A DNA stretch of 21,159 bases from JAMWZF01 sp041628615 (GTDB taxonomy: Bacteria; Pseudomonadota; Alphaproteobacteria; Rhodobacterales; Rhodobacteraceae). Positions 1 through 7,604 of this stretch are shown here, one piece after another; position 1 is the first letter of the stretch; each line of letters begins with the position of its first letter. The stretch lies in the NCBI GenBank assembly GCA_041628615.1, contig JBFKOW010000044.1, positions 1 to 21,159 on the forward strand, in the 5' to 3' direction. The notes under the pieces were generated by a model. That model did no database searches. It was not told the DNA's origin and saw nothing but the letters and a program-made list of their open reading frames with translations. Made by a program: the position numbers and the translations under genes.

Positions 1-1068
1 CCGGTGCGCCATATCGACGGCGGTCAGGGTTTCGGTCAGGGTGCCGATCTGGTTCACCTTCACCAGCATCGAGTTGGCGCAGCCCCGCGCGATCCCGTCG
101 GCGAGCCGCGCCGGGTTGGTCACGAAGAGGTCGTCGCCCACCAGCTGCACCTTGCCGCCGAGTGCCTCGGTCAACGCCTTCCAGCCGTCCCAGTCGTCCT
201 CGGACATGCCGTCCTCGATCGAGATGATCGGGTAGTCCGACACCAGCGCCGCGAGGTAGTCCACGTTCTCGGCCGAGGTCAGGGTTTTCCCTTCGCCGGC
301 AAGCACGTACTTGCCGTCCTTGAAGTATTCCGTGGCGGCGCAGTCGAGCGCGAGGAAGATGTCTTCGCCCGGTTTGTAGCCGGCCTTCTCGACCGATTTC
401 AGGATGAAGTCGAGCGCGTCGCGGGTCGAGGACAGGTTCGGCGCGAAGCCGCCCTCGTCGCCGATCCCCGTCGACAGCCCAGCCGCCGACAGTTCCTTCT
501 TCAGCGTGTGGAACACCTCCGAGCCCATCCGCACCGCCTCGGCGATCGAGTCCGCGGCGACCGGCATGATCATGAATTCCTGGATGTCGATCGGGTTGTC
601 GGCGTGTTCGCCGCCGTTGATGATGTTCATCATCGGGACCGGCAGGGTGCGGGCGGCGGTGCCGCCGACGTAGCGGTAGAGCGGCTGCATCGAGAAGTCC
701 GCCGCCGCCTTGGCCGCGGCGAGCGACACGCCGAGGATGGCGTTGGCGCCGAGCCGGCCCTTGTTGGGCGTGCCGTCCAGTTCGATCATCGCCTCGTCGA
801 GCGCCACCTGCTCGGTCGCGTCGAAGCCGATCAGGGCGTCGGCGATCTCGCCGTTGACCGCCTCCACGGCGCCCTGCACCCCCTTGCCCTTGTAGCGGCC
901 GGCGTCGCCGTCGCGCCGCTCCACCGCCTCGTGGGCGCCGGTGGAGGCCCCCGAGGGCACCGCGGCGCGGCCCAGCGTGCCGTCTTCGAGGGTCACGTCC
1001 ACCTCGACCGTGGGATTGCCGCGGCTGTCGAGGATCTCGCGGGCGTGGATGTCGATGATGGTGCTCAT
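1..1068 (-). CDS. eno: Enolase (phosphopyruvate hydratase), C-terminus cut by window edge
   Basis: Enolase interconverts 2-phosphoglycerate and phosphoenolpyruvate in glycolysis/gluconeogenesis in the cytosol. The reverse strand reads an uninterrupted 356 codons from the ATG at 1068 to the left edge; full-length enolases are about 425 residues, so roughly 70 C-terminal residues are missing. Family landmarks are in order: the SGAST mobile loop at residues 39-43, catalytic Glu205 in GDEGGFAP, Mg2+ ligands Asp242, Glu285 (SIEDGM) and Asp312 (GDDLF), and catalytic Lys337 in LVKVNQIG. The second active-site Lys and SHRSGE-type motif lie outside the window. The start codon overlaps the stop of the upstream EamA transporter gene (ATGA), with a purine-rich AAAGGGA about 9 nt before it. 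A long open frame on the opposite strand is a composition shadow. Confidence 0.97.
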   Translation of the reverse strand, partial: MSTIIDIHAREILDSRGNPTVEVDVTLEDGTLGRAAVPSGASTGAHEAVERRDGDAGRYKGKGVQGAVEAVNGEIADALIGFDATEQVALDEAMIELDGTPNKGRLGANAILGVSLAAAKAAADFSMQPLYRYVGGTAARTLPVPMMNIINGGEHADNPIDIQEFMIMPVAADSIAEAVRMGSEVFHTLKKELSAAGLSTGIGDEGGFAPNLSSTRDALDFILKSVEKAGYKPGEDIFLALDCAATEYFKDGKYVLAGEGKTLTSAENVDYLAALVSDYPIISIEDGMSEDDWDGWKALTEALGGKVQLVGDDLFVTNPARLADGIARGCANSMLVKVNQIGTLTETLTAVDMAHR

Positions 1069-2009
1069 GGGGCGGTCCCTTTCGGCCTGGTCGATTGGAT
1101 GTTGGCGCTAACAGCCGTCGCGCCATGGTATAGAGGCTTCGCGCGGCCTTTGGAAGCGCGGGTCTCGCGGATCAGCGCGTAGATCCCGGCGGCGATGACG
1201 ATGGCGGCCCCGGCGAGCGTCGCGCCGTCCGGGCGTTCCCCGAACACGGCGAAGCCGAGGCCGAGGGCGAACACCATCCGGGTGTAGCGGAACGACGAGG
1301 TCACCGCGACGTCGCCGATCCGGGTCGCGGCGACGATGGCGAGGTAGGCCGTGAGCCCCACCGCCACGATCGCCGCGAGCAACGCGGCGTCGGCGCCGCC
1401 GACCGCGGCCAGCGGCGCGCCGGTGATCCAGCACAGCAGCAGTCCCGCCGGAACCAGCGCGAGGAAGGCCGCGAGCGACAGGTGCGCGGCGCCGAGCGGG
1501 CCGGCGATGGTCCGGGTCACGAGGTCGCGCGCCGCCAGCCCCAGCATCCCCACCACCGCCAGAAGCGTCGCCGGCTCGAATCCGGCGAGGCCGGGCCGCA
1601 GGATCAGCAGCACCCCGAGAAGCCCGAGAAGGATCGCGGCCCAGCGCCGCCATCCCACCGCTTGCCCGAGAAACAGCGCCCCGCCCATCGCCACCACCAG
1701 CGGCGTCGCCTGGATCACCGCCGAGGCCGTGGTGACCGGGATCAGCGCCAGCGCCGAGACGAAGAACACGGTGCCCAGCGCTTCGAACCCGGTGCGCAGC
1801 AGCGCGGGCGGGCTGCCGAGGGCGGGCGGAAACGCGGGCTGCCGGCGCAGCGCGAACCACAGCAGGAACACCGCCGCGCCGCCGGCCCCGAAGCTGGCGA
1901 TGATCTGGCCCGGCGGCAGCCGGTCGGACAGCGCCTTGATCAGCACGTCCTCGACCGCGAAGCCGAGCATCGCGAAGGTCATCAGCAGGCTGCCGCGGAG
2001 GTTGTCCAT
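1065..2009 (-). CDS. EamA-family (drug/metabolite transporter superfamily) inner-membrane permease
   Basis: This 314-residue protein has the ten hydrophobic helices and internal two-fold repeat of the EamA/DMT superfamily. An early FAMLGFAVEDVLIKAL helix and a 'TTASAVIQATPLVVAMGGALFLG' type segment close the first repeat, and 'FRYTRMVFALGLGFAVFGERP' closes the second (the motifs are given in part). Family members export or import small metabolites such as amino acids, nucleosides or drugs; the substrate cannot be read from the sequence. The last ~30 residues after the final helix form a hydrophilic tail that carries a possible enolase promoter. The stop codon shares ATGA with the enolase start. 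It begins 57 nt after the stop of the Fur-family gene. No strong ribosome binding site precedes the ATG at 2009. Confidence 0.9.
   Translation of the reverse strand: MDNLRGSLLMTFAMLGFAVEDVLIKALSDRLPPGQIIASFGAGGAAVFLLWFALRRQPAFPPALGSPPALLRTGFEALGTVFFVSALALIPVTTASAVIQATPLVVAMGGALFLGQAVGWRRWAAILLGLLGVLLILRPGLAGFEPATLLAVVGMLGLAARDLVTRTIAGPLGAAHLSLAAFLALVPAGLLLCWITGAPLAAVGGADAALLAAIVAVGLTAYLAIVAATRIGDVAVTSSFRYTRMVFALGLGFAVFGERPDGATLAGAAIVIAAGIYALIRETRASKGRAKPLYHGATAVSANIQSTRPKGTAP
1127..1155 (-). promoter_or_regulatory. Candidate sigma-70 promoter for enolase, inside the EamA gene tail
   Basis: On the minus strand TTCCAA (1155-1150) is followed after 17 nt by TATACC (1132-1127), which would start transcription near 1119, about 50 nt before the enolase ATG. 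It lies in the codons for the hydrophilic C-terminal tail of the transporter. The -35 match is only 3 of 6 and the -10 match 4 of 6, so this is tentative. Confidence 0.35.
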
Positions 2010-2066
2010 GCCGCTGCCCTAGCGCCATGCCGCAAGGAGGGAAAGGGCCAAGCCTGCCCCGGCGAC

Positions 2067-2489
2067 TCAGTCCTTGCGGGACCGCCGGATCGGTACGCCG
2101 AAAAGCTCGAGCCGGTGCCCCTTGAGCCGGTAGCCCAGCTTCTCGGCGATCTTTTCCTGCAGCTTCTCGATCTCGGGATCGACGAACTCGATCACCGCGC
2201 CGCTCTCGAGGTCGATCAGGTGATCGTGGTGCGCCCGGTCGGCGGCCTCGTAGCGGGCCCGGCCGTCGCCGAAATCGACCTTCTCGATGATTCCCTCTTC
2301 CTCGAAGATCTTCACCGTGCGGTAGACCGTGGCCAGCGAGATGTGGGGATCCTGCGCCGAGGCGCGGGCGTAGAGTTCCTCGACATCCGGGTGATCGTCG
2401 GCCTGTTCGAGGACCTCGGCCACGATCTGCCGCTGGCCGGTCATGCGCAGCCCGGTATCGGCGGCGCGTTCGAGGATCGTCTTGCTCAT
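2067..2489 (-). CDS. fur: Fur-family metalloregulator, Mur/Fur type of alphaproteobacteria
   Basis: A 140-residue cytosolic DNA-binding repressor. An N-terminal winged helix (about residues 1-83) contains LRMTGQRQIV and the recognition-helix segment SLATVYRTVKIFEEEGII. It is followed by the metal-binding dimerisation domain with the HHDHLID motif at residues 87-93. The typical C-terminal CxxC zinc pair is absent, as in many alphaproteobacterial Fur proteins, which often sense manganese (Mur) rather than iron. This assignment rests on family knowledge; sequence alone cannot say which metal is sensed. The ATG at 2489 is only 9 nt after the phzF stop, so it may be co-transcribed, but a polar frameshift upstream suggests it also needs its own promoter. 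Irr is less likely because the start lacks Irr's heme-regulatory region. Confidence 0.9.
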   Translation of the reverse strand: MSKTILERAADTGLRMTGQRQIVAEVLEQADDHPDVEELYARASAQDPHISLATVYRTVKIFEEEGIIEKVDFGDGRARYEAADRAHHDHLIDLESGAVIEFVDPEIEKLQEKIAEKLGYRLKGHRLELFGVPIRRSRKD

Positions 2490-2498
2490 GGGCCCGAT

Positions 2499-3349
2499 CT
2501 ACCGCGCCGGGGCGGGGCTGTCACCTGCGGGAAGCGCCCGCAGCCGTCCTTCCATCACCGGCTGGGCCCGTCCGGCCACGGTGATCGTCCCGCCGCTCAC
2601 CCGTGTCTCGATCTGCGACGGGCGGCCCATGTCCTCGCCCTGCCGGATCAGCCGCTCGCCGTCGCCGAGAAGGATCGACAGCGCCGCCGCCGCCGACCCG
2701 GTCGCCGGGTCCTCGGGGATGTTGTCGAGCGGGGCGAACATCCGGGCGTGCAGCGTGTCGCCGTCGCGCGCCCAGGCATAGACCGCGAAGTCGAGGTCCG
2801 CGGGATAGCGCTCGGCGGCGGCCCGGAAGGCGCCGGTGACGGGGTGGCAGGCAGACAGGCTGTCCCGGCCGTCCAACTCGACGAGCACGAAGGGCAGGCC
2901 GACCCCGGCCTGCACCGGCGCGGCGGCGAACCGGGCGGGATCGAGCCCGATACAGGCGGCGACATCGGCCGCGGCGGGCCGCGACAGGATATCGAGCCGG
3001 GCGCCGAAGCTGAACCGCGCCGCGTCGCCCGCGGCATGCAGCAGGACCGGGCCGACGCCGGTCTCGACGATCATCTCCGGGCCCCGGCCCAGTTCGGCGA
3101 GCGCCACCGCCGTCCCGATCAGCGGATGACCGGCGAAGGGCACCTCCATCGTCGGGGTGAAGATCCGCAGCCGGGCGGCATGGGCCGGGTCGGCGGCGGG
3201 CAGGACGAACACCGTCTCGGAGTAATTGAACTCGCGCGCGATGGGTTGGAGGGCGGCCTCGGGCAGCCCGGCGGCGTCCGGGATCACGGCCAGCGGGTTG
3301 CCGGCATAGGCAGGTCGGTGAACACGTCGAGGGTGATGTAATCCGTCAT
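2499..3349 (-). pseudogene. PhzF-family isomerase-like gene, interrupted by a one-base deletion
   Basis: The coding content is a PhzF/DapF-fold protein of unknown substrate. From the ATG at 3349 the frame reads MTDYITLDVFTDLP, then goes out of frame and stops at 3286-3284 after 21 codons. The rest of the protein is intact in the next frame (to the TAG at 2501-2499) and contains REFNYSET, GHPLIGTA and DPATGSAAAA, all typical of PhzF. Adding one base between 3308 and 3309 would give the canonical ...DLP-YAGNPLAV junction, a 283-residue protein, and place the catalytic Glu at position 45 as in PhzF. The original start is well supported because it overlaps the upstream stop (ATGA at 3349-3346). 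A GTG at 3287 could start a truncated 262-residue protein lacking the first beta-strand. It may be a true pseudogene or a sequencing error. Confidence 0.85.
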
Positions 3350-3902
3350 GCCGTCACCCTAGCGGCCACCCGCGTGACCGTCAGCCCCTGCACCCCGATG
3401 GCGAAGATCACCACCATGCAGGTCGCGGTGAGGATCACCGGCTTCCAGTCGCCGTCGGGCAGCGACAGCGCCAGCGCCACCGAGAACCCGGAGCCGACGA
3501 TCGCGGTCGACAGCTGGACTCCAACGATGGCCGTCGGCAGCACCGCCGCCGCCTCGCGCCGCAAGTCGCCCGGATGGACGCGCGGCGCCCCGGCCAACGC
3601 CAGCAGCCCCGGCATCCCGTCGGGCTGCACCTGCGAGAGGGCGATGCCGGTCACCTCGGGCCGGACCGCGGCGGCGATGGCCGGTCCGGACAAGAGCGCA
3701 TCGCGCCCCAACAGACCCGGCGGCGCCATCCACGCCTCGAGGAGGATGCCGGGGGCGGCGGGGAGAGCAGCACGAGGTGGTTGATCGCACCGAAGACCCC
3801 GGCGAGGACGACCCGAAGCGCGGCGATCTGCAGGAGCGTCAGTGGCGGGGTCCGGGCCGTGCGGCGAAAGGGCCGTCGCTGCGGGCGATCACGCGGGCGG
3901 GT
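3346..3902 (-). pseudogene. Decayed or frameshifted inner-membrane protein gene
   Basis: The longest intact piece is 127 residues (ATG at 3729 to the TGA at 3348-3346). It has hydrophobic segments around AAAVLPTAIVGVQLSTAIVG, SVALALSLP and the final VILTATCMVVIFAIGVQGLTV. That ending resembles the last helix of CPA1-type cation/proton antiporters, but the piece is far too short to be one, and I do not recognise the whole. Another hydrophobic stretch (LQIAALRVVLAGVFGAINHL, about 3832-3773) lies just upstream in a different frame. Adding one base near 3763 would join it smoothly to PAAPGILLEAWMAPPG in the 127-residue frame. A further one-base shift may separate it from a GTG near 3892 with codons for IARSDGPF. 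It may be a remnant or a real ~170-residue membrane protein obscured by indels. Confidence 0.5.
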
Positions 3903-4775
3903 TCAGCGCCAGGGCGGGATCAGCCGCGCCCAGGTGCCGCCGAGGACGCGGACCGCCGCGCCGGTGCCGAGCTTGTAGCGCATCTGGCCGGGTGCCGCGT
4001 CGCCGTCCACGGCGCCGAGGTCCAGCATCGCCGCGCCCTGCCGCGCCAGCCAGGTCATCGCCCGCCAGAGCAGCAGCGCATGGGCCTGCGCGGCCCGGCC
4101 CTCGGGCCCGGACCAGCCGATGTGGTAGGTCGCCGCCGCGCCGTGCCTCAGGATCAGGACCCCGGCCAGCGCCGGGCCGCCGGGACGGGCATGGGCGCTC
4201 AGCACCCGCACCGCGCCCTCCGCCGATCCCGACAGCGCCCGGTCCAGCGCCGGAACGAGAGCGAGGGGCAGGGCGCGGTAGCGGGCGGCGCGCCGCTGCG
4301 CCGCCTCGGCCGCGAGCAGCCAGCCGTCGCGGGCGGGCCGGAACGGCCGGTTGGCGACCGTCAGTCCCGCCGCCTCGGCCCGCCGCAGCCGGTTGCGCCA
4401 GCTTCCGGCCAGCGCCGCGCGCTGCGCGTCCGGATCGGCGAAGAGCGGCAGTTCGGCGAGATGCGCCGGGGTCAGCAGCCGGCCGAACCCCGCGGCGGCG
4501 AGGGCGGCGGCATCCTCCGCCGTCTCGGCATTGACGATGAGCGGCCCGCCCCGGGCCAGCGACCGGAACGCCGCGGCCCGCGGCCCGGCCCCGACGCCGG
4601 GATTCCAGACCGGCCCGCGCGACACCAGCCGCAGCGGCCCGCGCCGCAGCACCGTGGCCCGGCCCGCCGCGGTCTCGGTCCGCCGCACCCGCGCGCCGAT
4701 CTCGCGCAGCGCCGCGGCCATCGCCGGGTGCTGGGGCAGGGGGCACGGGGGATCGGGAAACCGGCTGCCATCCAT
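3903..4775 (-). CDS. FemAB/GNAT-like acyltransferase-fold protein
   Basis: A 290-residue cytosolic protein if started at the ATG at 4775; an ATG at 4850 would add 25 residues but would run into the divergent small gene. The C-terminal half has the features of the FemAB-like 'Acetyltransf_6' fold: GVLILRHGAAATYHIGWS, then a helix rich in Ala/Leu (LLLWRAMTWLARQGAAMLDLG), then GQMRYKLGTGA. Members transfer aminoacyl or acyl groups, for example in cell-wall or exopolysaccharide modification; the substrate here is unknown. The N-terminal half is unusually Ala/Arg/Gly-rich. It is the first gene of the minus-strand array that runs to enolase and is transcribed away from the 45-residue membrane protein. 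Confidence 0.65.
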   Translation of the reverse strand: MDGSRFPDPPCPLPQHPAMAAALREIGARVRRTETAAGRATVLRRGPLRLVSRGPVWNPGVGAGPRAAAFRSLARGGPLIVNAETAEDAAALAAAGFGRLLTPAHLAELPLFADPDAQRAALAGSWRNRLRRAEAAGLTVANRPFRPARDGWLLAAEAAQRRAARYRALPLALVPALDRALSGSAEGAVRVLSAHARPGGPALAGVLILRHGAAATYHIGWSGPEGRAAQAHALLLWRAMTWLARQGAAMLDLGAVDGDAAPGQMRYKLGTGAAVRVLGGTWARLIPPWR

Positions 4776-4798
4776 GGCTCCGTTAAGCCATTGGAAAC

Positions 4799-4813
4799 CT
4801 AATGCCGGGTTAA
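4799..4813 (+). promoter_or_regulatory. CtrA-like box (CTAA-N7-TTAA)
   Basis: CTAA, seven bases (TGCCGGG), TTAA matches the alphaproteobacterial CtrA consensus TTAA-N7-TTAA in 7 of 8 positions. It sits in the 45-nt divergent gap between the FemAB-like gene and the small membrane protein, 7 nt before the latter's ATG. AT-rich 4-mers are rare in this genome, which makes the match somewhat notable, but a single site proves little. Confidence 0.25.
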
Positions 4814-4820
4814 TCGGGCC

Positions 4821-4958
4821 ATGCCGCGCCGCATTTCCCTCTCGCGCCATCCGGCCCCCGGGCCGCGGCTCACCGCCTACGGCGCGGCGCTGCTGGCGCT
4901 CGCGCTGGGGGTTCCGGTGGGAGTCGTGCTGTGGCTGCTGGAGTGGCTGGTGCTCTAG
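4821..4958 (+). CDS. 45-residue single-helix membrane protein
   Basis: This short frame begins MPRRISLSRHP, a basic N-terminus, and ends with a single hydrophobic helix of about 25 residues (YGAALLALALGVPVGVVLWL) and LEWLVL. Positive residues before the helix predict an inside N-terminus. Support comes from the clear helix, a clean start and stop, and its fit between a divergent gene and a convergent one. Function is unknown. There is no convincing Shine-Dalgarno sequence. The 111 nt after its stop, up to the channel gene, hold nothing I can name. Confidence 0.55.
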   Translation: MPRRISLSRHPAPGPRLTAYGAALLALALGVPVGVVLWLLEWLVL

Positions 4959-5069
4959 CCGCCGCGCCGTGCGCCGGGCCGCCGTCTCGGCCGGAGCGTC
5001 AGCCGGAGCGGCGCTACGCGACAGGCGGCGCGCAGCGGCGTCTCCGTCAGCCCGGCGCCTTGACGGCCG

Positions 5070-5429
5070 TCACGCGTCCGGGCCCTGATCCTCCGCCGCC
5101 CTGGCGCGCTTCTCGGCCTCCCGGGCGCGGGCCTCGGCCTCGCGCAGCTTCGCCCGGGCCTCGACCCGGCTGAAGAAGGCGTGGCGACCAAGCTGCTGGA
5201 CCGCCGCGGCGACCACCGCGAGCCCGAAGAAGATCAGCACCGTGGTGCCGATCTTGCCGAGCGCGGTTTCGGGGACCAGCGACCCGTAGCCGACCGTCGA
5301 CAGGGTCACCACGGTGAAGAAGTAGGAATCGAGCCAGGACCAGCCCTCGACGACGCGGAAGAACACCGTCGACACGACCACGATCAGCAGGACCGCCCCG
5401 ACGATCTGCCGAAGCGCGCTGCCGGTCAC
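5070..5429 (-). CDS. Two-helix potassium channel with coiled-coil tail
   Basis: A 119-residue inner-membrane protein with two transmembrane helices (about 8-27 and 60-80) flanking a pore loop with the selectivity filter TVGYG at residues 45-49, the hallmark of K+ channels (Ion_trans_2 / KcsA-type pore). The C-terminus is a highly charged Glu/Ala/Arg helix (about 88-114) likely to form a coiled coil that stabilises the tetramer. No RCK nucleotide-binding domain is present. The GTG start at 5429 overlaps the stop of the dsbA/frnE-like gene (GTGA), so translation is probably coupled. A longer frame upstream is merely open and overlaps the real dsbA/frnE-like gene. Confidence 0.88.
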   Translation of the reverse strand: MTGSALRQIVGAVLLIVVVSTVFFRVVEGWSWLDSYFFTVVTLSTVGYGSLVPETALGKIGTTVLIFFGLAVVAAAVQQLGRHAFFSRVEARAKLREAEARAREAEKRARAAEDQGPDA

Positions 5430-6064
5430 CGGACGTCCTCGCCGGCAAGCTCGGCGATCACCTGCGCCCAGAGTTCGGGCGGCTGCGCGCCGGGCACCGC
5501 GTGCTGGCCGGCGACGATGAAGGTCGGCACCGAGGTGATGCCCATGCCGCGGGCGCTGGCGTCGCGGCTGACGATCTCCTCGATGTCGGCGTCGGTCGCC
5601 AGCAGCCGGGCGACGATGGCCGCGTCCATCCCGGCGCTGTCGGCGATGTCGGCGAGGACCTCGTGCGCGCCGATGTCGCGGCCCTCCTCGAAATAGGCGG
5701 TAAACAGCGCCTGCACCACGGCGTCCTGCCGGTTCTCGATCCCGGCCCAGTGGATCAGGCGGTGCGCGTCGCGGGTGTTCGGCGTCCGTCCGATCGCGTC
5801 GAGCCGCAGGGTCAGCCCCGCCGCCGCGGCGTGCTCGGCCACCGGCGCATAGGCGGCGGCCGCGCCCTCGGGGCCGCCGAACTTGATCTCCAGATACTCG
5901 GTCCGGTCCATGCCGCCGGCCGGCATGTCCGGGTTGAGCTGGAACGGGTGCCAGCGGATCTCGAACGGGTGGTCGGGATGCGCCGCGAGCGCCCGGTCGA
6001 GCTGTGTCTTGCCGATGTAGCACCACGGGCAGATCGGGTCGGACATGATGTCAAGCGTAACCAT
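5426..6064 (-). CDS. FrnE/DsbA-family thiol oxidoreductase
   Basis: A 212-residue cytosolic thioredoxin-fold protein (no signal peptide) of the FrnE branch of the DsbA superfamily, related also to 2-hydroxychromene-2-carboxylate isomerases. It starts MVTLDIMSDPICPWCYIGK with the redox motif CPWC at residues 12-15, carries the helical insertion expected of DsbA (about 60-165), and has the cis-proline loop GITSVPTFIV around residue 180. FrnE-type proteins act as disulfide isomerases or oxidoreductases and have been linked to oxidative stress in other bacteria; the substrate here is unknown. It overlaps the end of the acyl-CoA ligase gene by 14 nt and the start of the K+ channel gene by 3-4 nt, implying one transcript. 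Confidence 0.92.
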   Translation of the reverse strand: MVTLDIMSDPICPWCYIGKTQLDRALAAHPDHPFEIRWHPFQLNPDMPAGGMDRTEYLEIKFGGPEGAAAAYAPVAEHAAAAGLTLRLDAIGRTPNTRDAHRLIHWAGIENRQDAVVQALFTAYFEEGRDIGAHEVLADIADSAGMDAAIVARLLATDADIEEIVSRDASARGMGITSVPTFIVAGQHAVPGAQPPELWAQVIAELAGEDVR

Positions 6065-7538
6065 TCTCGGACTCCCAGTCCTGCCGCAGCTTGCGGCGCA
6101 AGAGCTTGTTGTTGGCGCCCCGCGGCAGGGTCTCGACCCGGATCAGCATCAGGGGGCGCTTGTAAGCGGCCAGCCGGGCCTCGGCATGGGCGGCCAGCGC
6201 CTCGGCCGTCGCGGAGCCGACGTAGAAGGCGCCGATCACGGTGGCGTCGGCCTTGACCCGAAGCTCGCAGGCGGCGGCCTCCTGCACCTCGGGATGGCTG
6301 GCCAGCGCCTCTTCCACCTCGATCGGAGAGACGCGGTAGCCGCCGGCGTTCATCATGTCGTCGGCCCGCCCCAGATAGGCGACCGCGCCGGCGGCGTCCA
6401 CCGACCCGGTGTCGCCGGTCAGGAACCAGTCGCCGTCGAAACGCGCGGCGGTCTCGTCCGGGTGGCCCAGATAGCCGAGCATCAGGCCGGGGTCGGAGCG
6501 GTGGACGGCGATGATGCCGGGCTCGCCCGGACCGGCGTCGCGGCCATCGGACCGGATCCCGATCCGTCGTCCCGGCTGCGGAAAGCCCAGCGTGCCGGCC
6601 GGCGCGGGCCGGGCCGGGCTGCCCGAGATGAAGGTCGAACATTCCGACATGCCGTAGGCTTCGTGCACCGGGGTGCCGGTCGCGGCCTGCCACGCGGCGC
6701 GGGTCGGATCGGGCAGCTTCTCGCCCGCGGACAGCCCGTGCCGCAGCTTCGGCATCGGCGGCAGGTCGTGCTTGAGGAGTTGCCTGTAAACGCCCGGCGC
6801 AGCGGCGAAAATCGTCGCGTCGTGCCGCTTGAGCAGAAGCGGCAGGGCGGCCGGCGCGGTCCCCGCCGCGGGGATCAGCGCGGTCGCCCCGGTGGCCCAG
6901 GGATCGAGCAGCCCGGTGCCCAGGGTGTAGGTCCAGTTGAACGCCCCGGCGTGCAGCAGGCGGTCGTCGGCGGTCAGCCCGTACCAGCCGTCCCACATCG
7001 CCCGCCGGGCCCAGACCGCGCGATGGGCGTGGACCACCGCCCGCGGCCGCCCGCCGGTGCCGGAGGTGAAGACGATGTAGCCGGGCCGGTGCGGGTCGCC
7101 GCGGTCGACGGGGAGTTCCGCGGGCACCGGCCAGCCGTCCATCGCGGCGGCGTCGATCACCGGCGCCGGGTGGTCTGGCAGGGCGATGCCCGGCGCGGCG
7201 AGGACAGCGGCGGGGTCGAGTTCGGCGGCCATCGCGGTGATCTCGGGCCCGGTCAGCTGGGCCGAGGTCGGCACCGGGATCAGCCCGGCCGCCGCGGCGC
7301 CGAGAAAGGCCACCGGGAAGGCCGGTTCGTTGCCGATCCGCAGCAGCACCCGGTCGCCGGGCCGCAACCCGGTGGCGGCGAGACCCGCGGCGGCCGCCGC
7401 GACCCGGTCCCGCAGCCGGGCATAGGACCAGCGTTCGGCCCGTGCCGGGCCGAGCACGGCCAGCGCGATCTTGTCCGGGGTCCGGGCCCCGGCGGCCAGC
7501 ACGTATTCGGAAAGGTTGAAGCGGTCGGGCGGTGTCAC
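6051..7538 (-). CDS. AMP-forming acyl/aryl-CoA synthetase (benzoate-CoA ligase-like)
   Basis: A 495-residue adenylate-forming enzyme that would activate a carboxylic acid with ATP and CoA in the cytosol. The P-loop FTSGTGGRPRAV (residues about 157-168) is slightly unusual in having Gly and Arg where TSGTTGxPK is usual. The A5 motif AYGMSECSTF is near residue 305, the GDWFLTGDTG motif near 397, the hinge region is GRADDMMNAGGYRVSP, and the C-terminal catalytic lysine is Lys478 (NNKLLRRKL). Overall layout is closest to benzoate/aryl-CoA ligases, but the acid cannot be named from the sequence. It is divergent from the XRE-cupin regulator with 66 nt between, and leads a tightly overlapped unit with the FrnE-like and channel genes. 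Confidence 0.9.
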   Translation of the reverse strand: MTPPDRFNLSEYVLAAGARTPDKIALAVLGPARAERWSYARLRDRVAAAAAGLAATGLRPGDRVLLRIGNEPAFPVAFLGAAAAGLIPVPTSAQLTGPEITAMAAELDPAAVLAAPGIALPDHPAPVIDAAAMDGWPVPAELPVDRGDPHRPGYIVFTSGTGGRPRAVVHAHRAVWARRAMWDGWYGLTADDRLLHAGAFNWTYTLGTGLLDPWATGATALIPAAGTAPAALPLLLKRHDATIFAAAPGVYRQLLKHDLPPMPKLRHGLSAGEKLPDPTRAAWQAATGTPVHEAYGMSECSTFISGSPARPAPAGTLGFPQPGRRIGIRSDGRDAGPGEPGIIAVHRSDPGLMLGYLGHPDETAARFDGDWFLTGDTGSVDAAGAVAYLGRADDMMNAGGYRVSPIEVEEALASHPEVQEAAACELRVKADATVIGAFYVGSATAEALAAHAEARLAAYKRPLMLIRVETLPRGANNKLLRRKLRQDWESENGYA

Positions 7539-7604
7539 CCGGACCCGCTATCAGGCCGCGGGGCCCCGTTGCAAGAGCGGGGGCGCGATGCGAGAAGGCG
7601 GTCG
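7539..7604. promoter_or_regulatory. Divergent control region between ligase and XRE-cupin genes
   Basis: This 66-nt gap must carry promoters for both flanking genes unless they lie in coding sequence. It contains a perfect 10-bp GC palindrome CGGGGCCCCG (7559-7568) and, on the minus strand, TTGCAA followed 15 nt later by TGATAG. The regulator could bind here. In such GC-rich DNA a short GC palindrome is weak evidence. Confidence 0.3.

Noticed and set aside
4..3341. Long plus-strand open frames antisense to enolase, EamA, fur and phzF (up to 619 codons)
   Set aside because: They are rich in Arg, Gly, Ala and His with no domain content, and lie opposite well-recognised genes; they result from high GC third positions.
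6045..7604. Plus-strand frame running open into the XRE-cupin gene, giving an apparent 728-residue protein
   Set aside because: Only the last 208 codons have protein-like domains; the rest is antisense to the acyl-CoA ligase.
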